DNA of 64,000 nucleotides from Puccinia triticina (taxonomy: Eukaryota > Basidiomycota > Pucciniomycetes > Pucciniales > Pucciniaceae). Both the position numbers and the translations under genes were made by a program. A model generated the notes under the pieces. That model saw nothing but the letters and a program-made list of their open reading frames with translations, was not told the DNA's origin and searched no databases. This document shows, one piece after another, positions 35,197 to 46,430 of the stretch; position 1 is the first letter of the stretch; every line of letters begins with the position of its first letter. The stretch is taken from positions 1,116,001-1,180,000 of the forward strand of contig NC_070567.1 of assembly GCF_026914185.1 (NCBI RefSeq), given 5' to 3'.

Positions 35197-35286
35197 TGTA
35201 AGACTCAAAAGTGGTTGTGAAACCCTTTTGCTGAATGGAGAAGGGGATGAAGGAGGTGCAAGCTCTGCCCTTCTATACTACCAGCT

Positions 35287-35317
<31 letters not shown>

Positions 35318-36098
35318 TTAATAAGTGATAGGAGTGGTTAGCTCAAGATAAGTTTCTCGTGACACAGTATAAAAAAGGTTGTTATTCAGTATGTAAGAGT
35401 TGTTATATGTAAGTAAGAGGGTTGAGTGGGTACGTAAGTGTTTTTGGGTGATGGGTGAGTATAAAACTTGATGAGTAATAAACTGAGGAACTACAAATGG
35501 GGGGGGAGAGAGTTCCTTATATAGACAAATGTGAGGGATTTTGGCTCCAGGGAAGCCCCTGAGTGAGGTATTTTAGCTGGCCTGGCTGTACAACATGAGG
35601 GAGTTAAGAGGGAGTGGCTGTGTACAATTTATGCAAGGGGTGCATACATGAGGAGGGGCTGTGCCAAATGATGTCATAGTTCATGCAAGGGGCGCATAAG
35701 CTGTGCAGGGAATGATCATGTGATGTAATAAGACCAAACAAAGTGGAGTTAGAAGGAACTAGAATGTGGGGAACCATTCAGTTGAAGGGGCACAGCCTGC
35801 AGGGGCAGTGCTGCATGATGTCATGTACATAACAAACAAACCCAAACCAATATATGTAGTGGGGATAGAATGGTGCGGGGAATGTGACTTGAGGCGCCTG
35901 ACAGGTGGTTGACTGGGTGCTACAGGTTGTCCAGAGGGTCTAACTTCTAGTGTACTGGGGCTCCAGTGATGCTTCCAGTGGGGAATAGGGGTTAATTTAG
36001 CCGTGGAGTCCATTTATGGTGTCCAATGGATGGTATCTTGAGGCCTTCTATATGTACATGAGAAAAACTTTTGATTTTTCACATTTTTGAGTACCACA
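35197..36098. mobile_element. Solo LTR of the element B family inside element D
   Basis: It begins TGTAAGACTCAAAAGTG and ends GTACCACA. It follows element B's LTR (plus-strand view) over the first ~150 bp, including GAATGGAGAAGGGGATGA and AGGTAAGCTTGGCAAGTTTT, then more loosely. It is longer than B's LTR (902 versus 732 bp). Target duplication ACGG at 35193-35196 and 36099-36102 is 4 bp, as for B. Confidence 0.85.
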
Positions 36099-37807
36099 AC
36101 GGCCCACGTTTTAAAGGTCCGATACAAGATGCAGAACTCTTCTTAACCTGGATGCGCAGCGTGAAGATATTCTTCTCAACAAAAGGAGTCAAACACTCCG
36201 ACGATAAAATTCTCGTTCTTGGCTCTCTCATCGACGACACCAATTTACTGGCGTTCTATGAAAATGAATCCCATAAGTTCCTCGGCAAGACCTGGAACGA
36301 CTTTAAGAACCAACTTTTTGGGTTCTGTCTACCCAAGGACTGGCGCGCTGATATACGACAATCAATCGTCCGCCTCGAAATGACAGCGAATGAAAGCTTT
36401 CAAGACTTCAGTAATCGAGCCCGAACGCTTCAAAACCTGATCAATTACGACATGATCATCTTCGACGACTACTCTTTAGCCGAATTCGTCGTCCTTGGCC
36501 TGCCACAGGCACTCCGTGTGAAGGTCAAAGACTTTCAACTTCTTCAACAAAAACCTTTCGTTTATGGCGACTTCGAACAAAGAACAAACGGATTCTACGC
36601 TGAGCTCCCCAGACCCCGCGCGACCTCTTCTCGCCCTCCTGGTCCTGGTTCCCAACCAGGCCAGAACCGTTTAGACCCCGACCTGTATTTATGGCGGATG
36701 CACGCTTATCTCGACTCGGTAGGGAAGTGCCATTTTTGCAAGAAGCACTGCGGCAACCCCGCGGGGGCTTGTCCTGGCCCCCCCGATTGATCTAGAGTTT
36801 ACATTCCGCCGGTGTTTCAAGTCCCACCGAAGCCGCCGAACTATGTGGCCCCACGGGCCTGGTCAAGCGCACACCAAAAGCAGCCCGGCCCCGCAGCTGC
36901 GGGCAGACCCACTGGCAAACCGGCAGGGGTAGCGGGCATGGATGAAGCCCCCCCATTTAAACAGTCCCAAGTGTCCCTGATCTCGGCGATCGACGGCCAA
37001 CTCGAAGCAACAACACTGTCGTATGGTGATGATCCGCTCAGTGAAATCAAACAAGAAGAGCAAGTAGCCCCAAAATCTGACGACGACTCGCATCTACTCC
37101 CGGAAGAACCCACCGACACGTCCGATCTCATGGACGTACACGCAGTCGACAACCAAGTGGAATCAATCCTCGACAAGTGGTTCCCGGTTGACAACCACGG
37201 GACCACGGAGTACGTGAACCCTTCCACTGCTCCTTCCCCTGCTCCCGCTTCTCAAAGCCTTCATGAGTTTCATGCTGGGCAACGCTTACGCGTCCTCACC
37301 CCCACAGGCCTTCGGACACCGCCACAGATTTTTCGATTGAATCGACCAATACCTCCTCCACGACCCAAGACCCCTGATCTCTTATTCATTCCCCTCCACT
37401 CATCAGTTCCCACCTTTCTAATTTGTCCTACTACCATCGACCCCGTTCCCCGTTCAACAAGAGTCCCCGACAAATGCCAGACCAACATCGCATCTGATAC
37501 ACGACACATTCAAGATCGACCGCGCAAACTGACAACAATGGTGGCAACGTCGCGCCGCCACGGTCCCAATGCCACAAACCCCCAATCATTTTGTCACCGT
37601 CGCCTATACTCCTTGTTTCCTTCTATCAAAACGGCCCTTCCTGATTTTCACGGTTATCAATTTCCTCCCACTTTTCACTCGCCCCGACTCAGTCCCCGCC
37701 AATGTTCTTCCCACTCTGCCTCCTATTTTCATCTTCATATAGGAGGGGAGACTGTGAAGCCCCCCTCATCAATGGGGCTCCACACGAAGGGTCACGGGAT
37801 TACGTGA
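36099..37807 (+). pseudogene. gag: Element D gag, C-terminal part
   Basis: It continues gag after the solo LTR: ELFLTWMRSVKIFFSTKG, then ENESHKFLGKTWNDFKNQL and LEMTANESFQDFSNRARTL, which is a typical retrotransposon Gag capsid. A cysteine segment CHFCKKHCGNPAGAC (CX2CX3CX6C) stands where a CCHC knuckle would be. TGA 36788-36790 (PD-stop-SRV) interrupts; the same frame continues as a Pro/Ser-rich region to 37807, running 55 bp into the right LTR. Without the stop the protein would be unusually long for a Gag. Confidence 0.7.
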
Positions 37808-38094
37808 CCCCCGCGCATCGAATTACTTAGTCCGAGCTGCTCGCTTCCCTAGTCCGGCAGAGAGTTCCTCCTCTCTCCCGGCTAGGTAAGCTCGACCCCG
37901 TTTCTTCTCTCCTTGATTTCCTTCTTCATGATTTGCCTGTATTTAGACTAACGCAGAGAGTTCCTCCTCTCTCCCGGCTAGCCTGAAATCCAGTCCCCCA
38001 CAGTTTGGACCTAGAAACCTCCCAGACGGCTTCTAGCCCGCTCCCCGCGCCCTTTCTACCCATCTCATCAGTGAGGGTCTACTGGACCCTTACA
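37753..38094 (+). repeat. Element D right LTR
   Basis: 342-bp copy of 34006-34347, preceded by the polypurine tract at about 37740-37752 and followed by the CCATC duplication. Confidence 0.92.
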
Positions 38095-38099
38095 CCATC

Positions 38100-38465
38100 C
38101 TTTAGGTTAGGCTCAGGGTTAAGTCCTGGGTTAGGCTTAGGGGCCTAGGGGGGATGTGAAAAAACCCTACATTGTTGTATCAAGTCGATCAAAAGTCCTT
38201 CGGATTTTTTGAAGTCAATCGACTCTGAATGCCTGCCGAAATTCTGTTTGAGGCATTTTCGGTCTGTCGTTATTTTGGCGTAGCTCACCCTCAAAGGATG
38301 ACTCCCGAGCGTGCGGGAGACATCCTTCGGGGTAGGGCAATGCGTTACATCAGATAGGCAAGTTAGCTCCTTCGAAGGCTCGCGCTTCGCGCGAGGGGCG
38401 CCAGTCTGCCAACTCAAGCCCCCCTCGGAGGGACTTAAATAAGTTCGGCGATCCCCACACAGGTA
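38100..38465. repeat. Right arm of the old inverted repeat
   Basis: Inverse match to 33720-33945. 38100-38160 also has TTAGG-rich repeats (GGTTAGGCTCAGGGTTAAG, GGGTTAGGCTTAGGGG), telomere-like words in a non-telomeric place. Confidence 0.6.
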
Positions 38466-38721
38466 CAAAAGATCAAGAGAGATTGGAGTTTGAATGCTTT
38501 AGTTGCCTTGATAGCAATCGTATCACAAGAGGAATGTACAAAAGCAACGATATTTTGTGAAAAGCGCCATAACGCTGTTAGAAAATGGCTTTTGAATGCA
38601 TTCCGGTGGAGGATAAGCCCTCCACGCGAGCTTTTATCCACTCGCCTCAACGCGACTTGGACCAAAACCAGACGCACACGTGACCGCGCAGCGAAGGCTC
38701 AGCTTCGGCGTGTCCTGGAGT

Positions 38722-38728
38722 CTATATA
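38722..38728 (+). promoter_or_regulatory. TATA box of the RING gene
   Basis: GAGTCTATATAAGAGG, about 145 bp upstream of ATG 38869. Confidence 0.6.
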
Positions 38729-38868
38729 AGAGGTTGCGTTGTCCCCCCATCCCCAACTCCTCATCTGCATCTCCACGTCCGACAACAGTCCCATCTAACG
38801 CCCCTCTTAAAATCTCTTGCTTTTCTACCAGCCCTTCAGCACAAACCCTAGTCACGGTCCTCAATAAC

Positions 38869-39910
38869 ATGGACCCAAACTCTAACCCCAACTCACAACC
38901 TGCTGAAGAGCAAACCGGACAAAGCCCTGGCGGCATCCGTCCTGATGAAGAACCTACTGCCCCCTTGCCATCCCCTCCCATGGGGCTCCCGCCAACCGCG
39001 CAGCCGCTCGAAGAGACCACTCCAGCGGACGCTCCTCCTCTTGCTGAGCATGAGGAGGCGGGAGTTTGGATGGAACTGCCTGCCCAATTTGATGGTAACC
39101 TCGCCGCCCTTTTTGACCGTCTGAACGACGGACCTATTTTGCTTGACTTCGACGATGACGGCGTCGGCCGACTCCAAGATCTTGGAACGGATCTTGCAGC
39201 TGCCAACGAGGCCTTTGCCTTGATTCGCCATCTTGGAGCACTGCCTGAGTTTGACATTCGCGAAGTTGATGAGGAACACCACGCAGCCGCCTGGCAAGAC
39301 GTCATGCAGACCCTCTCCCCTGAGCATCAAACTGTGCTCAGAGACCTCGCAAACGACACCCATCGGATCATGGCGGAGCTGGATGAAAATCCCAATCTCG
39401 CCAGCATGACCGCGGACGAGATCAGTGCGATCAGGAACAACCTGGCGGAGATTCGCCAGAACGCCGCCAGATTACCGGCAGAAACTCAAGACCTTCTCAT
39501 CGAGTGGTTCGCTGAGGTAGACGCCGACACCGCGCGTCTGCTTCGCATCCCTGCCCAGGTTGCATCGGCTAGACAATCGTTAGTCACATTCCTCGACAAC
39601 TTGGTCACCACAGACCGGGAGGCACTAGTATTGGATGCCCCCGACAACAGCTCCCCGCATTGCCCAGTGTGCTTCGAGGATTACATCGAAGGGGATGTTG
39701 TTGTGTTGCTGCCGTGCCACCCATCGCATCATTTCCACCGGGCATGCGTTCATGTAAGACCGTCTGTCTTGCTCTTTCGCCCTCCGCCGCTGACTTACAC
39801 TTTCCTTCCTGTAGGACTGGCTGCAAGCCCTGATCCCCCACCCCCTCACTTGTCCAACTTGCAGGGCCCTTATCCCGGTCCCCATGGCGCCCGTACCTGA
39901 CCCACAGTAA
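38869..39910 (+). CDS. RING-H2 finger protein (probable E3 ubiquitin ligase)
   Basis: Exons 38869-39753 and 39815-39910 give 326 residues. ATG 38869 (MDPNSNPNSQPAEEQTGQ) is chosen as the first ATG after the TATA box. The N-terminal ~100 residues are Pro/Glu-rich, the middle is helical and acidic. A C-terminal RING follows: CPVCFEDYIEGDVVVLLPCH, HHFHRAC, then after the intron DWLQALIPHPLTCPTC. The 61-bp intron falls inside the RING between the histidine pair and the last CXXC. The eight ligands fit RING-H2, so it probably binds an E2 enzyme and ubiquitinates an unknown target. No membrane segment is seen. GTAAGT overlaps the stop codon, so a further splice is possible. Confidence 0.8.
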
Positions 39911-41812
39911 GTATTTTGTGACCCGGTGTCACCCCAGGTGCAGATCCTGAAAAATGTACAATCAATATATGCCTTCAACCTCAATGTAAACTGGATTTTA
40001 TTCTTGAAATATTTGATAAATATGATTGTTCCTTTCACCCTCCTATTGCCCGCCCCTCTTCCGAACTACAAGGGAGAGCACCAGCTGCGCCAGCTACCTG
40101 AAACCGCCATGACAGAAGGTTGTTTATGAGACCAAATTGAATGGTTGACGTGCATCTGATCTAATATCTCCTGATAACGAGAATTCTTATGATAAAGGCA
40201 CCAATTGCATGTGAAGGTTTAGTTTCGACTGTTGGTAACCACTCAACCCAACCAGTTTCCAGCAGCAAGGAAGTTCTGCCTATTCCGCCGAAGTTAGCCG
40301 GAGGAATAGATTGCTGAGTCAGTCAACAAGTGAACGGCGAACGGTTGGTAGGTGTATGGTTTTATAGATCTGTAGTTTCCCCTTACACTTTATTGAGAAA
40401 AACAAACAACACAGTCCTTTTACAAAAAAAACTTCCACAAGACCTGCAACAAAAAGCAACAACCACCCACAAGGGAATGTAGGTGGGTTCAGTCCCCATA
40501 CATGGCTGCCTTGGACTCAGCCAGCCTGTGAAAGACATTGCCGCAGGTGAAAAGGGGCCGGGGATCTAACCTCTTAGCCTGGTGCAAGTGTGTGGAGAAA
40601 AAGAAGGGGCTGGAACCCCTCGAGCTACTCCCAAGTGCAATCAGAGAGGGGGAGGATAGTCATCGTGCCAATGCAAGAGCAGGGTGGATCATCTGCGGGA
40701 TAAATAGAGCTAATGATACCCTCATATCCTCCTTGGTTATGTGTCGCTATTTTTATTACATAAATATTTGTAGGCATCAATTACAAGAGCCCCATGAAAA
40801 AAAAAATGTCGCAAATTTTTGGGGCCAGTGCTCAGAACTCGACAGCATTTGAGATCTATCATCGTCCCACAATGTGGTTGCCTGAGGTTTACTGGCTATT
40901 TTCCAGGTCAGTTACGGCACTGGTTTGCAATCTGACTCGCCCTCAAAATCTTCATTCAGATCATTTTCTCAATCAGGGTTCACCTTGAACTCAACACAAG
41001 TCACACCTTCCGAAGTCACGATTTCCAACTGCCATATACGCAAGAATCCACTCCTTTTGTAAGAATTGGCTTCGGCTTGAGCTCCCTTTCGATCAGACTT
41101 TTTGCCACTTGCACTGATCAGGGTGATGTATGTATTTACATACCCCCAAACATGAAGCCGATTCTGCCGAAGCGCCATGAGCAAAATGACGAGTGAGAGT
41201 CAAGACTCCTAGCACGACTCACGCTGTTCGGCCGAATCGTTTGACGGAGTTCTATGTACCCACCCGGCGGCTGGATGCGTGCGAGGAGAACGGGCACTCG
41301 AGCGACAGATTCGATTTCCCAGCTGAAATGAATGGCCGACGCAAATTCCAATCAAATGTGACGTTTTCATGCTTTGGAAATGGCGCTTTGAATGGTGTCG
41401 AGTCCCGACTGCGAAGCGCCGACTGCATGCTCTCAGGCCTTGAGGTTGATGGCCTGCGGGACTCTATTGGCGGCATCAACAGCCACCCGACACCAGCCGG
41501 CGTTTGCAATCGGCCCTTCCCACATCCAGGCCTCGGTGTATCTCTGGCCATGGCAGATGTCCGAATGATGCCCGTTCATTATGATCTCAGTTGACAGCCT
41601 CCGACACCGGCCGTGGTGGATTGGAGGGTGCTCGATGCTCAGTCCCGATTCCCAGCCGCAATAGTTGTGCGGTGCCATGCAGACGATGCCAGTGATGCCG
41701 CCGCTGAGAAGGATGTGGGCTGCGACGGCGTGTGATCTTGATTGGGAGCCCATCGTCAGTGGACTCGCTGTCGGAGGCATGCTTGTCCCAGGGCACCCAG
41801 CAGAAGCTTCGA
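39911..41812. other. Intergenic, no gene recognised
   Basis: No coding region supported. It contains AT-rich stretches and scattered repeat-like pieces, and serves as 3' region of the RING gene and 5' region of the next gene. Confidence 0.4.
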
Positions 41813-41813
41813 A

Positions 41814-41822
41814 GGTATATAA
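41814..41822 (+). promoter_or_regulatory. TATA box of the secreted Pro/Gly-rich gene
   Basis: GGTATATAAACC, about 120 bp upstream of ATG 41940. The leader between is C/A-rich (ACACAGACACACAACATCCC). Confidence 0.65.
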
Positions 41823-41939
41823 ACCGACCGATACCCGGGCATCCGACAGCTCTCTCCTCATCCGCTCACCCCCACTCGGCTTGCAGTCAATCACACAGAC
41901 ACACAACATCCCAACCCACTTTCCTTTTACAACCACACC

Positions 41940-43527
41940 ATGCGTTCCTTCTTGCTCGTTGCCATCTCCCTGGCCCTCTTGCAGGGCTCCATCGCCATGC
42001 CCCTCGACAAGCGTGCCGACACTGACCACGCGAAAGAGGCCAAGTCTTCCGAGCGTCACAAGATGGACGGAGGTAGCGGTGGCGGCCTTGATCTTGGCGG
42101 CCTTCTCCCTCTTGGAATCCTCGGCGGAGGCGGAGGCGGAGGCAGCGGCGGCGGACGAGGCGGCATGTCCTGTGGTGGGAACAACAATCTCGTCGGCCTC
42201 GGTATCGGCAACAGGAACGACTGCACGATGATCAACCGAGGTGGTCCTCCCCCACCTGGGCCTACCCCACGACCCCCCCATCACGGGCCACCTCCCTTCA
42301 ACCCCATTCCCAGTCCACCTCCCTTCAACCCCAGTCCCAGTCCACCTCCCTTCAACCCCAGTCCCAGTCCACCTCCCTTCAACCCCATTCCCAGTCCACC
42401 TCCCTTCAACCCCAGTCCCAGTCCACCTCCCTTCAACCCCATGCCCAGTCCACCTCCCTTCAACCCCAGTCCCATTCCACCTCCCTTCAACCCCATTCCC
42501 AGTCCACCTCCCTTCAACCCCAGTCCCAGTCCACCTCCCTTCAACCCCATTCCCGGTCCACCTCCCTTCATCCCCCATGGCGGCCCACCTCCCTTCATCG
42601 TCACTCCCCCCCTCATCCCTGGCGGTGGCCCCCCTCCTTTCATCCCCGATGGCGGCCCTCCCTTCCTCCCTGACGGTGGCCCACCCCCCTTTATCCCCGG
42701 TGGCGGACCTACCCCCTTCATCGGCGGCGGCGGTGGAATGATTGGCGGCGGCGGTGGAATGATCGGCGGCGGCGGTGGAATGATCGGCGGCGGCGGTGGA
42801 ATGATCGGCGGCGGCGGTGGAATGATTGGCGGCGGCGGTGGAATGATCGGCGGCGGCGGTGGAATGATCGGCGGCGGTGCCAGCGGCTTCCAATCCTTCG
42901 ACGCTACTCAATCCATCAACAGCGGATCTTCGTTCAACGGCGGCATCGGCGGCGGCATCGGCATCGGCATCGGCGGAGCAGCCGGCGGAATCGGTGGATT
43001 CGGCGCTGCGGGAATCAGTGGATTCGGCGCTGGTGCCGGTGGTATCGGCGGCATCGGCGGTGGCGGCATGGACCCGAGCTTGATGATGGGTGGCGGCGGT
43101 TTCGGCCAGGCTGGCGCATTCAGCCAGAGCTCCATGAACGCTGCAGCCGTTAGCGGATCAAGCATGGGTATGGCATCCGGTGGCCTCGGCTTGGACCCCA
43201 GCATGGCGATGGGCGGTGGCGCTTTCGGCCAGGGAGTCGGATTCGGCCAGGGCGGCGCAATCATGGGCGGCGGTCTCAACAGCTTCGGTACCGGAATGGG
43301 CCTCGGCGGCGGTGTCAGCGCATTCGGCGGTGCCCCTCTCGGCGGAATGGGCGGTGGCTTCTACGCCAGCCAGACCTCTTCTGAGCAATCCTCAAGCCAG
43401 TCCACCTCGACCATGGGCATCATGAAGAAGAACAAGGACGGCAAGAAAGACGTATGTCCTCCCTCTTCCTCCCTTCCCCGCTTACCATGCTAAGTCATTC
43501 TCCCTCTTACAGGACAAGCACGAGTAG
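41940..43527 (+). CDS. Secreted proline/glycine-rich tandem-repeat protein
   Basis: Exons 41940-43451 and 43513-43527 (intron GTATGT...TTACAG) give 508 residues. Signal peptide MRSFLLVAISLALLQGSIA, then a Kex2-like site (PLDKR). Next come a Gly run, about ten tandem PPPFNP(S/I)PS units (residues about 115-210), seven to eight GGGGMIG units (about 260-305), and a Gly-rich tail with GFGQ motifs, ending in a basic KKNKDGKKDDKHE. Only two cysteines follow the signal. The layout suits a structural wall or extracellular-matrix protein; a role at the host interface is a guess. The repeats imply length variation by slippage. Confidence 0.85.
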
Positions 43528-44665
43528 AGTGGCTCCGGTCCCCAACGGTTCCTTTGGCCCACTTGACTGATATTCTTCTCACCCGTCCTTACTCTCCTCA
43601 GCTTCTCTTCATTCCCCTCTATGTTTGCTCTAAAAACGTCTCGCTCTATATATGGTCTGGTTGTCTCTCCTTCATCATTCTCCTTGTTGTGTCTGTCTGC
43701 ATCGTCTGCATCTACGCTCGTTTAATAATCTTATTTAGTCCTCATCAGTCTGTTAGAATTCATACATCGGTCATCCGGCCCTTTTGAATTCATCCTTGGT
43801 TATCCGTCTCTTTGTCTTGGGTCTTGAGTCATCGCAAGGATGCCTGTTTCTCTCTTTCAAGGAATCTATTTCTTCTTCTCTCGAAGCAACTTGGCTCCCC
43901 CGGGGGACAGTCCCTTCTTGCCGCCGACCAGTTCTCGCATTGTTCATGAGCTTGTTGCCCTTGCCCGCGCCAGGCAATTTGTGACTGTCCCAATCCAATC
44001 GGGCATCCCCGTTCCCTTTGAGCTTTGAGATCTCCTGCCCACGGAAATCATTGAGTAAATTGGTAGAGATGCGTTACTTATTGATGTCGATGGTGAGAAG
44101 TCAACTGAAGAGATGTCTCAGTCTATGCATATCGGCATACCATCCGCCGCTGGGTGTTGCATGCCCAGAGGCGGCTCGAAGGCGGCTTGCCTTTGTAAAA
44201 ATGGTAGAAGATTACTTTATTGCAACAGTTATTTAATAAAGAAGTCAATAAAAGTAAAATACACTTGAGTAACATAAGAATAAACAGATTAGTTGTATAT
44301 ATTGATAAACGATATGAAAAAATACCTAAAAGATCTGAACCAAATCAAAGGAAATCTCAACACAAAGATAACGACGACGACGATCAACACCAGGAATATC
44401 ACAACGAGACAGCCTAAGACAAATGATAATAAGCATAAAGATGTTAATAATAATCGGATAAGATATCGCTGTTGATGTAAGATAAGAAATGTCTACCTGC
44501 CCAGAGACTGAATCTAGCTCTCCTGAGAGTTTAGAGTCGACAAGAGTTAAGATTGAGTTTTCGATTTGATCGATTTTCGTACGTCGAAGACGAAAGACTT
44601 CGAGGAGTAGGTTGAGATCGACCATCGTGAATTATGTATGTAGATCGAAACCATATGCATGGCGC
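43528..44665. other. Intergenic, no gene recognised
   Basis: The first ~150 bp are likely the 3' untranslated region of the secreted gene. No coding region is supported in the rest. Confidence 0.4.
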
Positions 44666-46430
44666 ATGCATACACCTCATCAATGTGCGAGTTTAAAACT
44701 CAACAGCCCTTTCTTCCGCTCGCTTGCACATAAGCACTCACCCCGGAACTTCGACTTCGCACATCGATTCACCATCCATCAACATTCCTCAGCCTCCGCC
44801 ACCGCCCAATGTAAGTCTGGTGTTTCAGTGTCCTCCCAGTCGGACTATGTAGATTGTGTACAGATCGCTGACCGTCACCTGCCCCCACTTGTGAACAACA
44901 GGTCCATTCGCCCCCGATTTTCAAAGTCAGATCAAGATCAATTAGCCTCCTTCCTGGCTACCCATCCTGGAGACTGGAGCGGCAACGCGGTCTACCGGCA
45001 ATTCGCTGGAACTGTTGAGTGATATTACCTACATGCATGCAGTCCCATCCCAAGAAAACCATGCTCTGAATGTTGACAACGGTTTGATTGACATAGTGTA
45101 TGCATTCTCCCCTCTAACAGCATACCAAGCACTCGTGGAGCTCGTGGCGCCACCATTATCTCTCCAACTCGGCCCTCATCAAGAAACTCGTCCATCGCAA
45201 GAGACGCCAACTCCGGACAGCAACGGCAGCAGCGAACCGTCATGGTATCATTGAACTACTAGACGATGACGACGCCGGCAACCGGAATCGTGGCCCGAAG
45301 CGTAAAGGGAAAGAGGTTGCTCCGATCGAGCTGATCGAGATCGATAGCAGCTTCGATAGCAACTCCGATCATGCCGAACCCGGCTCCCAAAAACCGGAGT
45401 CGATTGCTAGCAGTCGGCAGCCCAGACCGCCTCAGCGAGAGTTCCACCTGCAACGAATCCCCAGTAATCCTCCGAACCGCTTCAGTTCTTCTTCCAGCGC
45501 TACCGACCTTAATGCTTTCTCGGGCCAACCACAACTAGGTAAATCCCGCTGGGATCCACATGTCCGAGTCGTCCCAGTAAATCGAACCCTCCTTTCTCTT
45601 TCTCTCGTCCCCACTGATCCGCCATCTCTGCCCAACTCTTTGTTGTTGTTGTTGTCATTGCTCAAATAATCCCCGTTACTGAATTGCGTTGGCTGTGATG
45701 TGTGTCCCATAGATGTCTCGAGAAGAAGAGCAAAACTTCTTCGCGTTCATATCCGGCTATCCGAAAGGAGACCTCCGATTCTCTTCGATTCTGTACGAAA
45801 AGTACCATCGTCAGGTGAGCCACCCAGTGCTCGATAATCGCATCATCAGGATCAGGCCAACTGACTTTTTTTGCTTGAATCCCTTTATAAATGCACTAGC
45901 CTCCATATTTCTCGCCGGAAGAATACCGTACCTATTATCTAGTCCATCAGGCTAGAGTGTGCACCAAACGGCCAGTCTCGGATCCTAAACGAACCGATGC
46001 GCCAGGATGTGCACAAGCGGCCAAGATGATTACAGAAACATCCCGAGAAGATGGAACAGAAAAGGATGAAAGCGGGCGAGCAGAGGAGAGGACGGAGAAG
46101 CCGTCGCGGGAGACCGTCTCACCCTTTGCCTCTACCCACTCTCCAGATACCCACAAGACGATCGAAGACACTTCACCAGAAGAGGCTCGAGACAAGGACG
46201 AAGGCGAGCGAGAAGAGGAGCGGACAGAGAGCGCGCGTCGGGAGACCGTCTCGCCCTCCCCCTCTCTCCACAACCTAGAAGATGACGAAATCCCACTCGA
46301 CGAGATCCTCAGGGGTCTCGACCACCCGAAGATCGCGGCCGCCTTGGACTTGTCGCCAGAGAAAATGGCATTCGTCCGCGGTCTCCAGCACGATCTCTTC
46401 TGGTTTTCGCACATCAATCTGGCATCCTAA
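44666..46430 (+). CDS. Rap1-type Myb domain protein
   Basis: Exons 44666-45013, 45121-45538, 45723-45814, 45951-46430; phases agree throughout and give 445 residues. The first Myb unit spans the first intron: RPRFSKSDQDQLASFLATH, GNAVYRQFAGT, then HTKHSWSSWRHHYL, the H-T-x-x-SW-x-x-W-R pattern of the Rap1 Myb family (telomere-binding in yeasts and animals). A second, weaker unit is EEEQNFFAFISGYPKG...SSILYEKYHRQ. An acidic Arg/Glu segment with two diverged copies of a RETVSP repeat precedes a C-terminal block LDEILRGLDHPKIAAALDLS. DNA binding is likely; a telomere role is inference. The 45014 donor (GTTGAG) and the start are the least certain points. Confidence 0.65.

Larger units (their letters stand above)
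34006..38094 (+). mobile_element. Element D: gag-only LTR retrotransposon
   Basis: Two 342-bp LTRs (34006-34347 and 37753-38094) start TGTGAAGCCCCCC and end GGACCCTTACA and are nearly identical. They are flanked by CCATC on both sides (34001-34005, 38095-38099). A polypurine tract AGGAGGGGAGAC precedes the right LTR. The interior encodes only a Gag-like protein; no protease, RT, RNase H or integrase is present. It is therefore a non-autonomous gag-only element of the kind called TR-GAG in plants. Confidence 0.9.

Noticed and set aside
38103..38150. Telomere repeat block (TTAGGG-like words)
   Set aside because: Only a few imperfect copies, internal, next to a transposon arm.
40540..40690. tRNA-like stretch with GGAACCCC and CTCGAG words
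   Set aside because: No consistent cloverleaf or A/B boxes could be drawn.
41433..42911. 492-codon minus-strand frame opposite the Pro/Gly-rich gene
   Set aside because: Mirror of the repeat DNA (RWTGTGVEG units); the plus strand has TATA box, signal peptide and intron.
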